The notes beneath the pieces were generated by a model, which ran no database searches, was not told where the DNA came from, and was given only the letters and a program-made list of their open reading frames with translations. Source: Pseudobdellovibrionaceae bacterium (lineage in GTDB: Bacteria; Bdellovibrionota; Bdellovibrionia; Bdellovibrionales; UBA1609). From it: DNA of 64,000 nucleotides. The translations under genes and the position numbers were made by a program. The stretch covers positions 50,588 to 114,587 of the forward strand of contig JABJQG010000071.1 in NCBI GenBank assembly GCA_018663505.1, written 5' to 3'. This document shows, in pieces, positions 46,158 to 54,882 of this stretch; the first letter of the stretch is position 1, and every line of letters starts with the position of its first letter.

Positions 46158-48071
46158 TCATAACCTATTAAAGAAGTATTTCTTTTGAGCAGCATCAATC
46201 ATAAAGCCATTCTTTTCTTTAATCAAAGAGAGTGACCCACTCCAGGGAGGACTCATTAAGAGGAACACTCGTTTTTTTCCAGGGTCCGTTGTTTCCTTGA
46301 TCTCACTTATAAATTCACCAAAATCTGCAGTTAATTTTTCACCTTTTTGGGATATGGTTAATAAGCCAAGCTCTTTTGATTTATATTTCCCAATAAAGCT
46401 CTGAGATTTAACAATATCTTTTTTTACCATTGTTTTAAGCTTAGCTACACCTTTCTTGGCTTCATTTTTATAGAAGGCCAGAGATTCAGCAGCCTTAGTA
46501 TCCATACCAAACATCAATTCAAAAAACTTACCTCGCAAAGCTCTAGTAAAACCATTTGCACTACCTAAGTTAACTAACATAGTAATGCCAATATTTTTTC
46601 CTGGAAGAAATAACATTTCTGAGGTGAAGCCCATTGTATTGCCACCGTGTTCAATCACTTCAATGCCTTTGTAGTTTTTTACCATTAACCCTAAACCATA
46701 AGACATGTCTTTAGTTATGGGGACACCTTTAGCTCTACGCAAGAGAAGGTTTTTTTCATCCATATAATTAGGAATACTTTTTCCTTTACTTAACTCAAAT
46801 TGAATATACTTAAGCATATCTGTTGAGTTTGACCAAACTGAACCCGCTGGAGCAACAGAGTTAGCAAACTCCTCTATCTTTTTTGAAATCAATTGTGGTT
46901 TTAAGTTAAGGTCGAATGAATGAGGGTAAGCAGAATTGCTTTTATAGGGCTTAGTATTTCTGACAATTGTTTGAGTCATGCCAATGGGAGTAAATACAAG
47001 GTCATTCATCGCCTTGGTATAGGCTTTTTCTAGTGGTAGAGATTTGTTATATGCTCTCGCTGCACTAAAGCCGCCTGCAGCGACTAGGTAATTTGAATAC
47101 TGAAACGTTTCACCCGACTTAGTCGTTGGCGCCATGGATGACATCTGCTTCATACGCTGTTCACTTGAGATGCCATCTATGTCAAAAATAAAATCCAAGT
47201 CTCTTCTTGGCATACCGGTGCAAGCGCATGCCGTATGCTTCATTAGAAAGCTCTTCGATACCTTTTTATCTTTTAAACTCCATCCTTTTAAGTTTTTACT
47301 AATAGGGTCTTCCCATTTAAGTTTCCCGTCATGAATAAGCTTAGACATCAATAAAGTCGTCAATGGCTTTGTTGTGGATCCAATCATGAAAAGAGTATCT
47401 TTATTAACAGCTTTACCACTGTTGGCCTTAGTTTCCCCAAATCCTTTTTGATAAACGACCTTGCCATTTTGAGTAATACCTATATTCATCCCTGGAATAT
47501 TAAGATCACTCATAGCATCTACTAAGAATTTCTCAAAATCCTTCTCAATGGTATTAAAATCTTTAGCGGTGACCTTGGAGAAATCTTCTTCCTTAATTGA
47601 TTTAGGCTTCCAGGCCTCCAAGATTTGCATCATTTGAGCAGCTCTTTTATTTAACGTTGATGAACTACTTTCTATTAGGTTTATATAGGCAAGATTATCT
47701 TTAACTCTCATTAAGGTAAGCACTGTTTTAGACTCTTCAGCAGGGACTTGATATATGATTTGTGAAATTCTATCCCAATCTTTACTTGGAGGGTTCGTTG
47801 TCTGGAGTTCTTTGTATTTAAAATTTTTATTTACTTTTTGCCAAAGAGCTAATGAAGATTTACTGAAATCGAATTCCTTAGTGATTTTTTCTTTATGGAA
47901 ATAAATATTAAAATCTTTTTCAGGAGCTGTTACCGTTACAAAAGACCCCTTGGATTTACTCCATCCATCTGGAAGCTTTAATTCACTAGAGTTAGAGCCC
48001 TTTTGTGGACTAGAGCACCCGATCAGCAATCCAAATATGAGAAATGAAAATAATTTTAAAAAAGACTTCAT
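46158..48071 (-). CDS. serine-hydrolase lipoprotein (class C beta-lactamase/PBP-like)
   Basis: 637 residues with a lipoprotein signal (LLIGC). Residues about 20-160 form an unrecognised N-terminal module. The beta-lactamase domain follows (FMIGSTTKPLTTLL has the nucleophilic S-x-x-K; QYSNYLVAAGG has Y-x-N; EHGGNTMGFTSE has the third motif). A C-terminal beta-rich part resembles DUF3471-type extensions. It likely acts on D-Ala esters or peptidoglycan-type substrates outside the inner membrane. TAGGAGG precedes the ATG. Confidence 0.9.
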   Translation of the reverse strand: MKSFLKLFSFLIFGLLIGCSSPQKGSNSSELKLPDGWSKSKGSFVTVTAPEKDFNIYFHKEKITKEFDFSKSSLALWQKVNKNFKYKELQTTNPPSKDWDRISQIIYQVPAEESKTVLTLMRVKDNLAYINLIESSSSTLNKRAAQMMQILEAWKPKSIKEEDFSKVTAKDFNTIEKDFEKFLVDAMSDLNIPGMNIGITQNGKVVYQKGFGETKANSGKAVNKDTLFMIGSTTKPLTTLLMSKLIHDGKLKWEDPISKNLKGWSLKDKKVSKSFLMKHTACACTGMPRRDLDFIFDIDGISSEQRMKQMSSMAPTTKSGETFQYSNYLVAAGGFSAARAYNKSLPLEKAYTKAMNDLVFTPIGMTQTIVRNTKPYKSNSAYPHSFDLNLKPQLISKKIEEFANSVAPAGSVWSNSTDMLKYIQFELSKGKSIPNYMDEKNLLLRRAKGVPITKDMSYGLGLMVKNYKGIEVIEHGGNTMGFTSEMLFLPGKNIGITMLVNLGSANGFTRALRGKFFELMFGMDTKAAESLAFYKNEAKKGVAKLKTMVKKDIVKSQSFIGKYKSKELGLLTISQKGEKLTADFGEFISEIKETTDPGKKRVFLLMSPPWSGSLSLIKEKNGFMIDAAQKKYFFNRL

Positions 48072-48372
48072 TGTGACCTCCTAACTTTTTAATGGTCTAA
48101 AAACTTCTATCAGGTAGTGGACGTTCTGTCACAATGTTAAGCAGAAAGAAACGGGACATTCCCTAAGCCCCTGATTCCTCAAACAAAAGGTACGGACACA
48201 CTTCTGAGGTGCAGTGAGTCTCAGAAGTGTGTCCGTACCTTTTCCTTATTTTAAGTTGTCCAAGTTTTGCACAAGGATATTGATTTTTTATATAATTTTG
48301 AAAGACAAGTATTATTAAATAATAATTAATCCCTAGGAGGGTTTGGCACACTATTCGCAATTATGATTAGAT
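48072..48372. other. divergent promoter region with a REP-like hairpin
   Basis: Between the starts of two divergent genes. Apart from the REP-like palindrome at 48186-48244, no gene or other motif is seen. Confidence 0.5.
48186..48244. repeat. REP-like palindrome of the RAYT family
   Basis: A near-perfect hairpin with arms of about 24 bp (start aaaaggtacggacacac) and loop ggtgcagtgagt. Arms match the RAYT inverted repeats. It sits in the divergent gap between the serine hydrolase and the metallopeptidase-like gene. Confidence 0.88.
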
Positions 48373-49164
48373 ATGCTACCCAAAATTATTTTAACACTCC
48401 TCTTTTCCATTTCAGCTTACTCTGCTGATTATCAAACATGCACTGCTGACAATATAGGGCAAGTAGCTATTGCTGGATTTTGCATTTCATCGGAGACTCC
48501 AACCCCCATATCACAGGCCGAGCAATCAGAGTTAAGTAAAATTTTAGTTTCTTTTGAGATACGTTTTCCAAAATTGTTCTCAATAGTTCACAAGAACGGT
48601 TATTTTCGGCTTATTATCAAACCAACACAAATAGGTGAAAATGGAGGAGCTGTTCTTGCTAAAACTCTAACAGAGCAAAAAATTATAGTCTTATACAAAG
48701 ACTTTTTTATTGCAAATAAGAAGATTCCCGCCCTTAAAAACTTTAAATTTTCAGTCTCTGAAGTAGCCCTTCTACATGAACTCATTCATGCTTTTGATGA
48801 AGACAACAATCTGGTAGTAACAAACCTTGAACCTCTTGGTTGGAATTTAACTGAGCATGTTCCCATTGATGGTTATAGAATCCATTCCCTTCCACAGATT
48901 GCTAACACCTGGATAAAGGCCACAACAATAAATACAATTCTTGCTGACTTAAGCCCGCTTCTTCCGACCCTTGGTCCTTGGGAAATTTACACACTGGCAC
49001 GAGATCGTGTTAAAACTTTAGGCTACCCTACAGTTTACAGTATTGTTGGTGGCCCGCTGGAAAGTTTTGCTGAGCTTGGTGCATATATTGCCTTAGACCC
49101 TGAGGCTTCTAACTATATTCCATTAAAGACGATTCATTGGTTTCAAAAAAATATCCTTAGGTAA
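48373..49164 (+). CDS. secreted HExxH-type metalloprotein
   Basis: 263 residues with a signal peptide (about 1-17). ALLHELIHAFDEDNN carries HExxHxFD and GGPLESFAELGAYIAL the following Glu motif. The pair matches the 1-kb-region protein (HEIGHSFDP, ESFADW), although overall sequences differ. Probably a zinc protease or a catalytically related protein in the periplasm. No known family is assigned. Confidence 0.65.
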   Translation: MLPKIILTLLFSISAYSADYQTCTADNIGQVAIAGFCISSETPTPISQAEQSELSKILVSFEIRFPKLFSIVHKNGYFRLIIKPTQIGENGGAVLAKTLTEQKIIVLYKDFFIANKKIPALKNFKFSVSEVALLHELIHAFDEDNNLVVTNLEPLGWNLTEHVPIDGYRIHSLPQIANTWIKATTINTILADLSPLLPTLGPWEIYTLARDRVKTLGYPTVYSIVGGPLESFAELGAYIALDPEASNYIPLKTIHWFQKNILR

Positions 49165-49194
49165 AGTTGAACTACAAAATTCATAATTACATTA

Positions 49195-50115
49195 TCAATT
49201 TAGTCGTTCTAAAAAAGTCTCTTCCATATCTACCCAGGTCTTGTCTTGGTCTCTAAGTTGCTCAATTAATAGATTTGCCCATGGTGGCAACTCTAAAGAG
49301 ATTTCCGCTGAATTTTTCAGAGATTTAAGATTATCTAGCAATATATCTGCTAAATTAATATGTTTGTTAGAACCAAACCACCTCGGTTGAGCAAGGTCGT
49401 CCACAATCACCCCAACTAAATAACTCACTACTAATTGCATTGAACTTAGATGATCATCTTTAATTTCTGCAAAGACTCTATTTGCTTTTTTTATTATTGG
49501 TAAGTTCTGCTGGAATCCCTCTTCATTAAAGGCAATGAGATGATCAACAATATCGTGGGTGCCACTGAATGGAAACTTTCTTTCTGCTACTAGGCTTGTG
49601 TGTATCATGGCTGTTTTGGACTTTACCTCGTGGGAGTTCACAATTAAATAATTGACTCTGTCTTCTTCAGAACACAAAAAAGTATCCAATACCCAATCTT
49701 TAACAATCACCAATTCCATACCCATCTGCCTGAAGTGCTCATAAACATTTAATGGAAAGATCACCAGCTCATTAAGAATACCATTCTTGTCAAATGAACT
49801 TGCATCTAATATGTAGGCAAAGTCTTTGTTTTTGGGCATAAGTTGGGTTACTCCTTCAACCCACAAACGTATACCAATGTTGCCATCTTCGCTAAAAATT
49901 TCTGACTGCCAATTTGTTTCACAGGGGACTTCAAAATAGGGGTTCAAACGATTTAAACACTTATTCTTTAATTCAAATTGTAAACCTAAACATGTTAGTA
50001 ATGGGCCTAGTACAGGCTCCTCCTCCAAAGAAAACACCTGTGGCTTAGCTTTAAGCATCTCCCTTAGCTGCTTTGACTTTTCTTCACTAACATCAAATGG
50101 CTTACGAATTAACAT
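49195..50115 (-). CDS. hypothetical protein of unknown function
   Basis: 306 residues, soluble, acidic, mixed alpha/beta; starts MLIRKPFDVSEEKS. No motif recognised. It starts within the stop of the upstream small secreted protein gene (TAATG), so the two are translationally coupled. A divergent LysR-type gene lies at 50604. Confidence 0.6.
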   Translation of the reverse strand: MLIRKPFDVSEEKSKQLREMLKAKPQVFSLEEEPVLGPLLTCLGLQFELKNKCLNRLNPYFEVPCETNWQSEIFSEDGNIGIRLWVEGVTQLMPKNKDFAYILDASSFDKNGILNELVIFPLNVYEHFRQMGMELVIVKDWVLDTFLCSEEDRVNYLIVNSHEVKSKTAMIHTSLVAERKFPFSGTHDIVDHLIAFNEEGFQQNLPIIKKANRVFAEIKDDHLSSMQLVVSYLVGVIVDDLAQPRWFGSNKHINLADILLDNLKSLKNSAEISLELPPWANLLIEQLRDQDKTWVDMEETFLERLN

Positions 50116-50486
50116 TAGTTTACCTCACCTGCTAATTCTTGCTGGAAAACATCTAGGCAATATTGAGCTTTTGCCTTCTCAGAGGACTCCCGCATCTCAC
50201 CATTTGAACTCACATGTTGTTTTATAAATGCCAAGCACTTTTCAGCCTCCGGCATACTCTCGCAAATACCGTTGTAGCGACCAGCCTTACTCGTTTGATT
50301 AAATGGGCCAATGGCACAGTTACCCGCCTCAGGTAAAACATTACGACCACGAGGGACCTCAAAACCAGAGCCCGTTTTTTGAGGAATGCCAGTTATCTGC
50401 CCAAACGCTGAGGCTGGCGCACTCAGCAACGTCGCTATGGCAATAGCTGATAAGCTTATTCTTTTTTGTTTCTCTATTATACTCAT
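50115..50486 (-). CDS. small secreted protein, unknown function
   Basis: About 124 residues with a signal peptide (LSAIAIATLLSAPASAFG). The mature part has five Cys (NCAIGPF, YNGICESMPEAEKCLAF, YCLDVF) and a SNGEMRESSEKA helix. ATG 50486 with AGGAGAAG chosen over a longer in-frame start. Coupled to the downstream 306-residue gene. Confidence 0.65.
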   Translation of the reverse strand: MSIIEKQKRISLSAIAIATLLSAPASAFGQITGIPQKTGSGFEVPRGRNVLPEAGNCAIGPFNQTSKAGRYNGICESMPEAEKCLAFIKQHVSSNGEMRESSEKAKAQYCLDVFQQELAGEVN

Positions 50487-50603
50487 ATCTTCTCCTTTGG
50501 TTCTAAGCCAACCATGACTCAGGCAGAAAATAACAATATTGACATGTGACGTAAACTGCATATATAGCATGAATAACTTGTGAAATTTGCAAAAGGGTAA
50601 GTC

Positions 50604-51452
50604 GTGGAAAATAGGTTCTTTTTAAACAGCAATGATTGTGAAATATTGATGGAGTTTGAGCGACGAAGCAGTCTGCAGGAAATGTCTGAGAAGCTCGGGA
50701 AAGACATCTCGGTTATTTCAAGAAATTTAAAATCTATTTCGGAGAAAGCCTCAGTTATAGAAAAGCAAGGTGGGCGCTGGAAACTCACCTCCCAGGGAAA
50801 GGCCCTCAACCACTGGACGAGAGAGGCTATATTCTCTCAAGCGCAAACATTAAACAAAATGAAAGTTATTAAAATAGCCACCACTCGAGAGTTTGCAAGC
50901 AGAGTGCTTATCCCAAATACTGAAGCCTTATTTGATGATTCTTCAATTTCAATTTCACTCGTCACTTCAGATGATGGCATTGAACCCTTAATACTCTCTG
51001 GAGAAGTGGACTTTGGTTTTGACTGTGGCCGACCCAAGGATCCCTTGGTCTCTTATAAACGTGCGGTCAAAGAACCTTTCAGCCTAATTGCATCACCTAA
51101 GTTTATTCGCAAACATAGAATAAAAACATATGAGGACCTAAAACTGTTTCCAAAGCTAAAGTTTAACCGTACTGAGAATCAAGTTTTAGACTCCGAAATA
51201 AAGGGCCGTGTGTATTATGGATCGTTCACGGATATTGCCTCCGTAAGGCAAGCCTGCATCCAGGGATTTGGCTGGACTGTCTTACCTACCTACACCGTTT
51301 TAAACGAATTAAATATGAATCAACTTAAAGAAATCGACGGCTTAGACATAAAAGATGAAATCTATAGTGTGTGGTGGCTACGAGAAAGAAAGTCTATTAC
51401 CCCCTGGGCTAAAAAAGCCATCACATGGTTAAAAGCACAAGATCTAGGTTAA
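50604..51452 (+). CDS. LysR-type transcriptional regulator
   Basis: 282 residues. wHTH near residues 10-45 (LMEFERRSSLQEMSEKLGKDISVISRNLKSISEKA, split), a linker helix, and a periplasmic-binding-type effector domain (IKIATTREFASRVLIPNTEALFDD as TREFASRVLIP; SGEVDFGFDCGRP; IQGFGWTVLPTY). Start GTG. Divergent from the small secreted-protein operon, which it may control. Confidence 0.85.
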   Translation: MENRFFLNSNDCEILMEFERRSSLQEMSEKLGKDISVISRNLKSISEKASVIEKQGGRWKLTSQGKALNHWTREAIFSQAQTLNKMKVIKIATTREFASRVLIPNTEALFDDSSISISLVTSDDGIEPLILSGEVDFGFDCGRPKDPLVSYKRAVKEPFSLIASPKFIRKHRIKTYEDLKLFPKLKFNRTENQVLDSEIKGRVYYGSFTDIASVRQACIQGFGWTVLPTYTVLNELNMNQLKEIDGLDIKDEIYSVWWLRERKSITPWAKKAITWLKAQDLG

Positions 51453-51470
51453 TGAAAAAGGGAAAAAGAG

Positions 51471-51531
51471 AAAAAGGTACGGACACACTTCTGAGACTCA
51501 CTGCACCTCAAAAGTGTGTCCGTACCTTTTT
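51471..51531. repeat. REP-like palindrome in a convergent gap
   Basis: Arms match the RAYT repeats with one mismatch; the loop is in reverse orientation (actcactgca). Flanked by AAAAA and TTTTT, it would work as a bidirectional rho-independent terminator between the LysR gene and the next gene on the minus strand. Confidence 0.88.
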
Positions 51532-51536
51532 CCAAT

Positions 51537-51899
51537 TTATTCGCAGAAGGCAATAATATTACCATTTGGGTAGAGGTGATATGCTCCGAACACACCTTGC
51601 AAAACAGATTCTCCAGTATGTTTATTGATTTCAATCAACTTAACAGAGAGAGGACTGCCGCTAAAAACTAGATTTTTGGCATTTTCACTAAATACACTGA
51701 TTATTCTAGATGTACCGAATGATCTACCCTCGGCGTGCAGCAAAAGTTTCGAAGAATAATAACCATTGCCTTCAGTCACTAACGAAAACGTACCTTCGCC
51801 GTCAGTATTTTTTTCTCCAAAGGAACAAGTTATTGTCATTGGCGCGGAAAATCCAGTGATTGTAAAAAATAGGACGATTATTGATATAAGTAGTTTCAT
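51537..51899 (-). CDS. small secreted protein, unknown
   Basis: 120 residues with a signal peptide (about 1-18, TGFSAP). Beta-rich mature part (TITCSFGEKNTDGEGTFSL, YHLYPNGNIIAFCE) with two Cys. No family is recognised. The stop is 5 bp from the REP-like hairpin, likely used as its terminator. AATTGGGGGAATT before the ATG. Confidence 0.65.
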   Translation of the reverse strand: MKLLISIIVLFFTITGFSAPMTITCSFGEKNTDGEGTFSLVTEGNGYYSSKLLLHAEGRSFGTSRIISVFSENAKNLVFSGSPLSVKLIEINKHTGESVLQGVFGAYHLYPNGNIIAFCE

Positions 51900-52026
51900 A
51901 ATTCCCCCAATTAAAATTAATGTTTCTCAAACTCTATCTATCGCTTTTTTCTAAGGCAAGGCATAAATAGAGTTGCATTGGGTAACTGTGCTTAGGTCAA
52001 AAGCCAAAGAGTTGCCTGACCATTGC

Positions 52027-52087
52027 AAAAAGGTACGGACATGCTTTTGAGGCGCAATGAGTCTCAAAAGTGTGTCCGTACCTTTTT
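52027..52087. repeat. REP-like palindrome, third RAYT-type copy
   Basis: Arms like the other copies with changes (ATGCTTTTGAG on the left against CTCAAAAGTGTG on the right) and loop ggcgcaatgagt. It lies between the 120-residue secreted-protein gene and the nucleotidyltransferase gene; the following 160 bp hold only a short frame ending GDGNQLFNFP, perhaps a remnant. Confidence 0.85.
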
Positions 52088-52248
52088 CCAGGAACCTGAC
52101 TGAACCCAACTCAAACACTTAAGCTCAACCATTTCAGTAACTTAGGTGCCATTCTAGGTTCCAATAATGGTGGTGACGGCAACCAACTCTTTAACTTCCC
52201 ATAATCATTGAGTTTAAGATTTGCAGTACACCAGACAGTACGACAAAT

Positions 52249-52788
52249 TTATTTTTTTTTCAATTTTTTAATAAATTCCGTAAACACGTCTACTCTGTCT
52301 TCAGCTTCACACCATTTTTTAACTTTAGATCTATTATACTTATGCGCTTTTCCCACCAGTACCGCCTGGTCAAAGCATTCTCCAGCACTCCAATGTATAT
52401 AACTTGCTAACCTATCTTTGATACAATCTGTTGGAGATAAAATCTTAATTTTTGTTCCCTGCACATCTTCTTCTCTTGGTTTAATATTATAATCCTCACC
52501 AATACCCAATGGTCCAGCCGGGAACTCAACAAATAAATGTTCGCAGTTCGGATTTACAAATTCTTTACCTTTTTTAATAAAACCAATCTCTTCCATCACA
52601 GCAGGAAGCTTATCGCTTACTAGGTTTTGAATAATAAAATCTAAATCACCCGATTTATAAGCCCCCTCTGTGTATATAGACACAACGGCTCCCCCGACTA
52701 AAACGGCATCAAAACCATTGTCTGCCAAATGCTTACCAACATACTTCCAAAGCTCTGCTTCTGTTGCTTTTCTTAAATCTATGGTCAT
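52249..52788 (-). CDS. nucleotidyltransferase-fold protein, toxin-like
   Basis: 179 residues. LVGGAVVSIYTEGAYKSGDLDFII carries the nucleotidyltransferase G-G and D-x-D pattern (shown as LVGGAVVSIYT and KSGDLDF), and KILSPTDCIKDRLASYIHW follows as in DUF6036/AbiEii-like proteins. The DxD-type loop GDLD fits an NTP transferase. A wHTH gene overlaps by 4 bp upstream, as in AbiEi/AbiEii-type or MenT-like toxin-antitoxin pairs. Toxicity is inferred only. Confidence 0.78.
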   Translation of the reverse strand: MTIDLRKATEAELWKYVGKHLADNGFDAVLVGGAVVSIYTEGAYKSGDLDFIIQNLVSDKLPAVMEEIGFIKKGKEFVNPNCEHLFVEFPAGPLGIGEDYNIKPREEDVQGTKIKILSPTDCIKDRLASYIHWSAGECFDQAVLVGKAHKYNRSKVKKWCEAEDRVDVFTEFIKKLKKK

Positions 52789-53132
52789 ACTTTTTTCCTA
52801 ATAACTGGCTTACCTCTTCTTCTGGGTCTTCTTCGAGTAGAAAAAATCTCTTCTTTTTCCTTCAATGGAATTGAATCATAGTAAACCCTGATCAACTCTA
52901 TAAACGGCTTAACCACAGCCCCTTGTTTTTTATTAAAGATATACACCCTAGTTTTACCTGAAAGCCGCGAAACCAATACTCCAGCCTCTTCAAAACGATC
53001 AAACTGCCTTTGGACCTGCCCCAGAGATATACCAAAATCTTTCGCTACACCCGAAGGATAGGTTTCCCCATAATGGTACAAGTGCAAAAATATTTTTTGA
53101 GCAGTTTTAGAGCCTAATATTTTATCTAACAT
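52785..53132 (-). CDS. winged-helix regulator, antitoxin-like
   Basis: 115 residues; wHTH KIFLHLYHYGETYPSGVAKDFGIS followed by GQVQRQFDRFEEAGVLVSR (two parts), then a basic C-terminus rich in Arg (RRRPRRRGK). Overlaps the nucleotidyltransferase gene. The pair of 17-bp palindromes upstream is the expected operator. Its -10 box (TATAAT, 53139-53144) is 6 nt before the ATG, so the message is likely leaderless. Confidence 0.82.
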   Translation of the reverse strand: MLDKILGSKTAQKIFLHLYHYGETYPSGVAKDFGISLGQVQRQFDRFEEAGVLVSRLSGKTRVYIFNKKQGAVVKPFIELIRVYYDSIPLKEKEEIFSTRRRPRRRGKPVIRKKV

Positions 53133-53138
53133 AAACTG

Positions 53139-53203
53139 ATTATAGAATATCTTGAATAAAAAATCAACCCCTATTAGGGGTTATACAACCCCTAATAGGG
53201 GTT
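53139..53203 (-). promoter_or_regulatory. promoter with two inverted 17-bp operator copies
   Basis: TTGATT (53162-53167) and TATAAT (53139-53144) have a 17-bp spacer. Just upstream are aacccctattaggggtt (53166-53182), which overlaps the -35, and its inverted copy aacccctaataggggtt (53187-53203). Centre-to-centre distance is 21 bp, two turns of the helix, so dimers would bind the same face. Confidence 0.8.
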
Positions 53204-53368
53204 GTATGCAGTTTAGTGGAGGCGGTGAAGAGCCTGTAAGCCTTTGATATCATAGCCTCCAATTCACAAATTACGACAAAATACTACATTTAAGACGATT
53301 TCCATTGATTCTAAGTCTCTGTAATTACAGCTATTTATTGAATAACTGGCTTATTGTGATACGCTAAC

Positions 53369-53397
53369 TTGACATACCGACCAGCGGTCGGTATTAT
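53369..53397 (+). promoter_or_regulatory. tetR promoter with palindromic operator
   Basis: TTGACA (53369-53374), 17-bp spacer and TATTAT (53392-53397). The 19-bp palindrome taccgaccagcggtcggta (53375-53393) fills the spacer. This is the typical site for a TetR autorepressor. Confidence 0.82.
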
Positions 53398-53415
53398 TGT
53401 TACAGGAGGTTGAGG

Positions 53416-54033
53416 GTGAAAAGAATTAATAAAAAGGCGTCAGAAAGAAAAAGTGAAATTATAAAGGCCGCCCGAGACCATTTTAGAACAAAGGATTTTA
53501 GGAAAATAACCATGCAAGGCTTAATAGACACAATTGGAATTGCAAAGGGAACACTTTATCACCACTTTTCATCAAAAAATGAAATTCTTGAGGCCGTAGT
53601 GGAACAAATGGTTGATGAGCAAGTAGAAAAAATAAAAGAACTCTTAAATAACAACACAAGCCTACCAGCTCTAGAAAAGTTTCGACTTCTTATTGTTGAA
53701 AGTAATATGGAAGAAGATAACGAACAGCTTTTAGCAAACCTCCACCATCCAGATAATTATGAAATACACGGTCGCCATTTAGCCAGAACAATTGAAGAAA
53801 TGGCCCCTCTCTACGCCTCTGTAATTACCGATGGCTGTAAAGAAAAAGTTTTTAATACCAAGCACCCTCTAGAATGCGCTGAATTTATTTTAGGCGGAGT
53901 TCAATTTATTACTGATGTTGGTTTCTATAATTGGAGCAATGAACAACTATCCCGCAGAGCCAGTGCGCTTCCTGCACTAATAGAAGCACAGCTGGGAGCA
54001 CCAGAAAAGTCATTTGACTTTCTAACTAGTTAA
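53416..54033 (+). CDS. TetR-family repressor
   Basis: About 205 residues; HTH ASERKSEIIKAARDHFRTKDF with MQGLIDTIGIAKGTLYHHFSSKNEILEAVVE (in parts). AGGAGG is six bases before the GTG at 53416. C-terminal ligand domain not matched to a subgroup. First gene of an operon with the CPBP protease and a broken serine hydrolase; the palindrome in the promoter indicates autorepression. Confidence 0.9.
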   Translation: MKRINKKASERKSEIIKAARDHFRTKDFRKITMQGLIDTIGIAKGTLYHHFSSKNEILEAVVEQMVDEQVEKIKELLNNNTSLPALEKFRLLIVESNMEEDNEQLLANLHHPDNYEIHGRHLARTIEEMAPLYASVITDGCKEKVFNTKHPLECAEFILGGVQFITDVGFYNWSNEQLSRRASALPALIEAQLGAPEKSFDFLTS

Positions 54034-54048
54034 ACAAGGAGATGAGAA

Positions 54049-54882
54049 ATGAAAGGCAATTCACTAAGTAACGATATTCAAACTAAGTCGATCTGGTCTT
54101 TTTTAATTATGACTTTTGCAATTACCTGGGGAATTATCGCCATTTACTTTATAACCCCTGGCCTGGCCAAAAACTTATTTGGTGAGCTTCATGATAAGCA
54201 TCCCCTTTTTTTTATTGGTATGTATTCCCCTTCAATCACGGCTATTTTCTTAGTCTGGTATCATTTTAAACTAAAGGGAGTAAAAAAGTTTTTGTCTAGA
54301 GCACTCCTGTGGAGAGCTCCAATCAACTGGTGGATATTTATTTTAGCTGGAACTCCTCTCGTCTTTATTGCTGGATCACTAATTAAAGGGAATTTATCAG
54401 AGTCTTTTATGAGTGACGAAGTTATGGCTACCCTACCCTCATTACTGTTACTTAGATTATTTATGGGAACACTGGAGGAGTTTGGCTGGAGAGGTTTTGC
54501 CCAACCCTTATTACAAAGAAAGTACTCACCACTTACAACTTCAGTATTTATTGGCACAGTATGGGGCATATGGCACCTTCCTATATTCTTTATGAGTAAT
54601 ATGGTTCAAAGCCAGTGGGGCTTTTTTCCATTTTTACTTGGCAATATTTTTCTAAGTATTATCTTTACTGGTATTTTCAACTCCTCAAAGGGAAGTATTT
54701 TTTTAGCGGCCCTTTTTCACTATCAGTTAATTAACCCCTTATGGCCAGATGCACAGCCATACGATACTTATTGCTTTGCTTTAGTTGCCATCGCAGTTGT
54801 TTTTATAAATAAGAAAACCATGCTTTCCAGTGCTCAGGCCTACAAAAACATAATCCCAGCGGAGAGTGAATATGCTAGCTAA
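54049..54882 (+). CDS. CPBP-family intramembrane metalloprotease-like protein
   Basis: 277 residues with about eight hydrophobic segments. GTLEEFGWRGFAQPLL has the E-E-x-x-x-R motif; WGIWHLPIFF and the FHYQLIN box supply the His motifs of the CPBP (Abi) family. These proteins cleave within membranes and are often linked to bacteriocin self-immunity or prenyl-protein processing. It follows the TetR gene by 15 bp and overlaps the next reading frame by 11 bp. Confidence 0.88.
   Translation: MKGNSLSNDIQTKSIWSFLIMTFAITWGIIAIYFITPGLAKNLFGELHDKHPLFFIGMYSPSITAIFLVWYHFKLKGVKKFLSRALLWRAPINWWIFILAGTPLVFIAGSLIKGNLSESFMSDEVMATLPSLLLLRLFMGTLEEFGWRGFAQPLLQRKYSPLTTSVFIGTVWGIWHLPIFFMSNMVQSQWGFFPFLLGNIFLSIIFTGIFNSSKGSIFLAALFHYQLINPLWPDAQPYDTYCFALVAIAVVFINKKTMLSSAQAYKNIIPAESEYAS

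Noticed and set aside
46090..46188. Plus-strand open stretch just right of the RAYT element, possibly the end of an interrupted gene
   Set aside because: The MBL-fold gene on the left already has a complete C-terminus, and the stretch overlaps the end of the serine hydrolase gene; no homology is recognised.
48186..52087. Palindromes as a CRISPR array
   Set aside because: The copies are far apart, differ in orientation and have no regular spacers; they match the RAYT ends instead.
53214..53235. gtggaggcgg near 53216 as a possible left attachment site matching the ssrA 3' end
   Set aside because: Only ten bases match and the T-arm sequence that should accompany it is missing.
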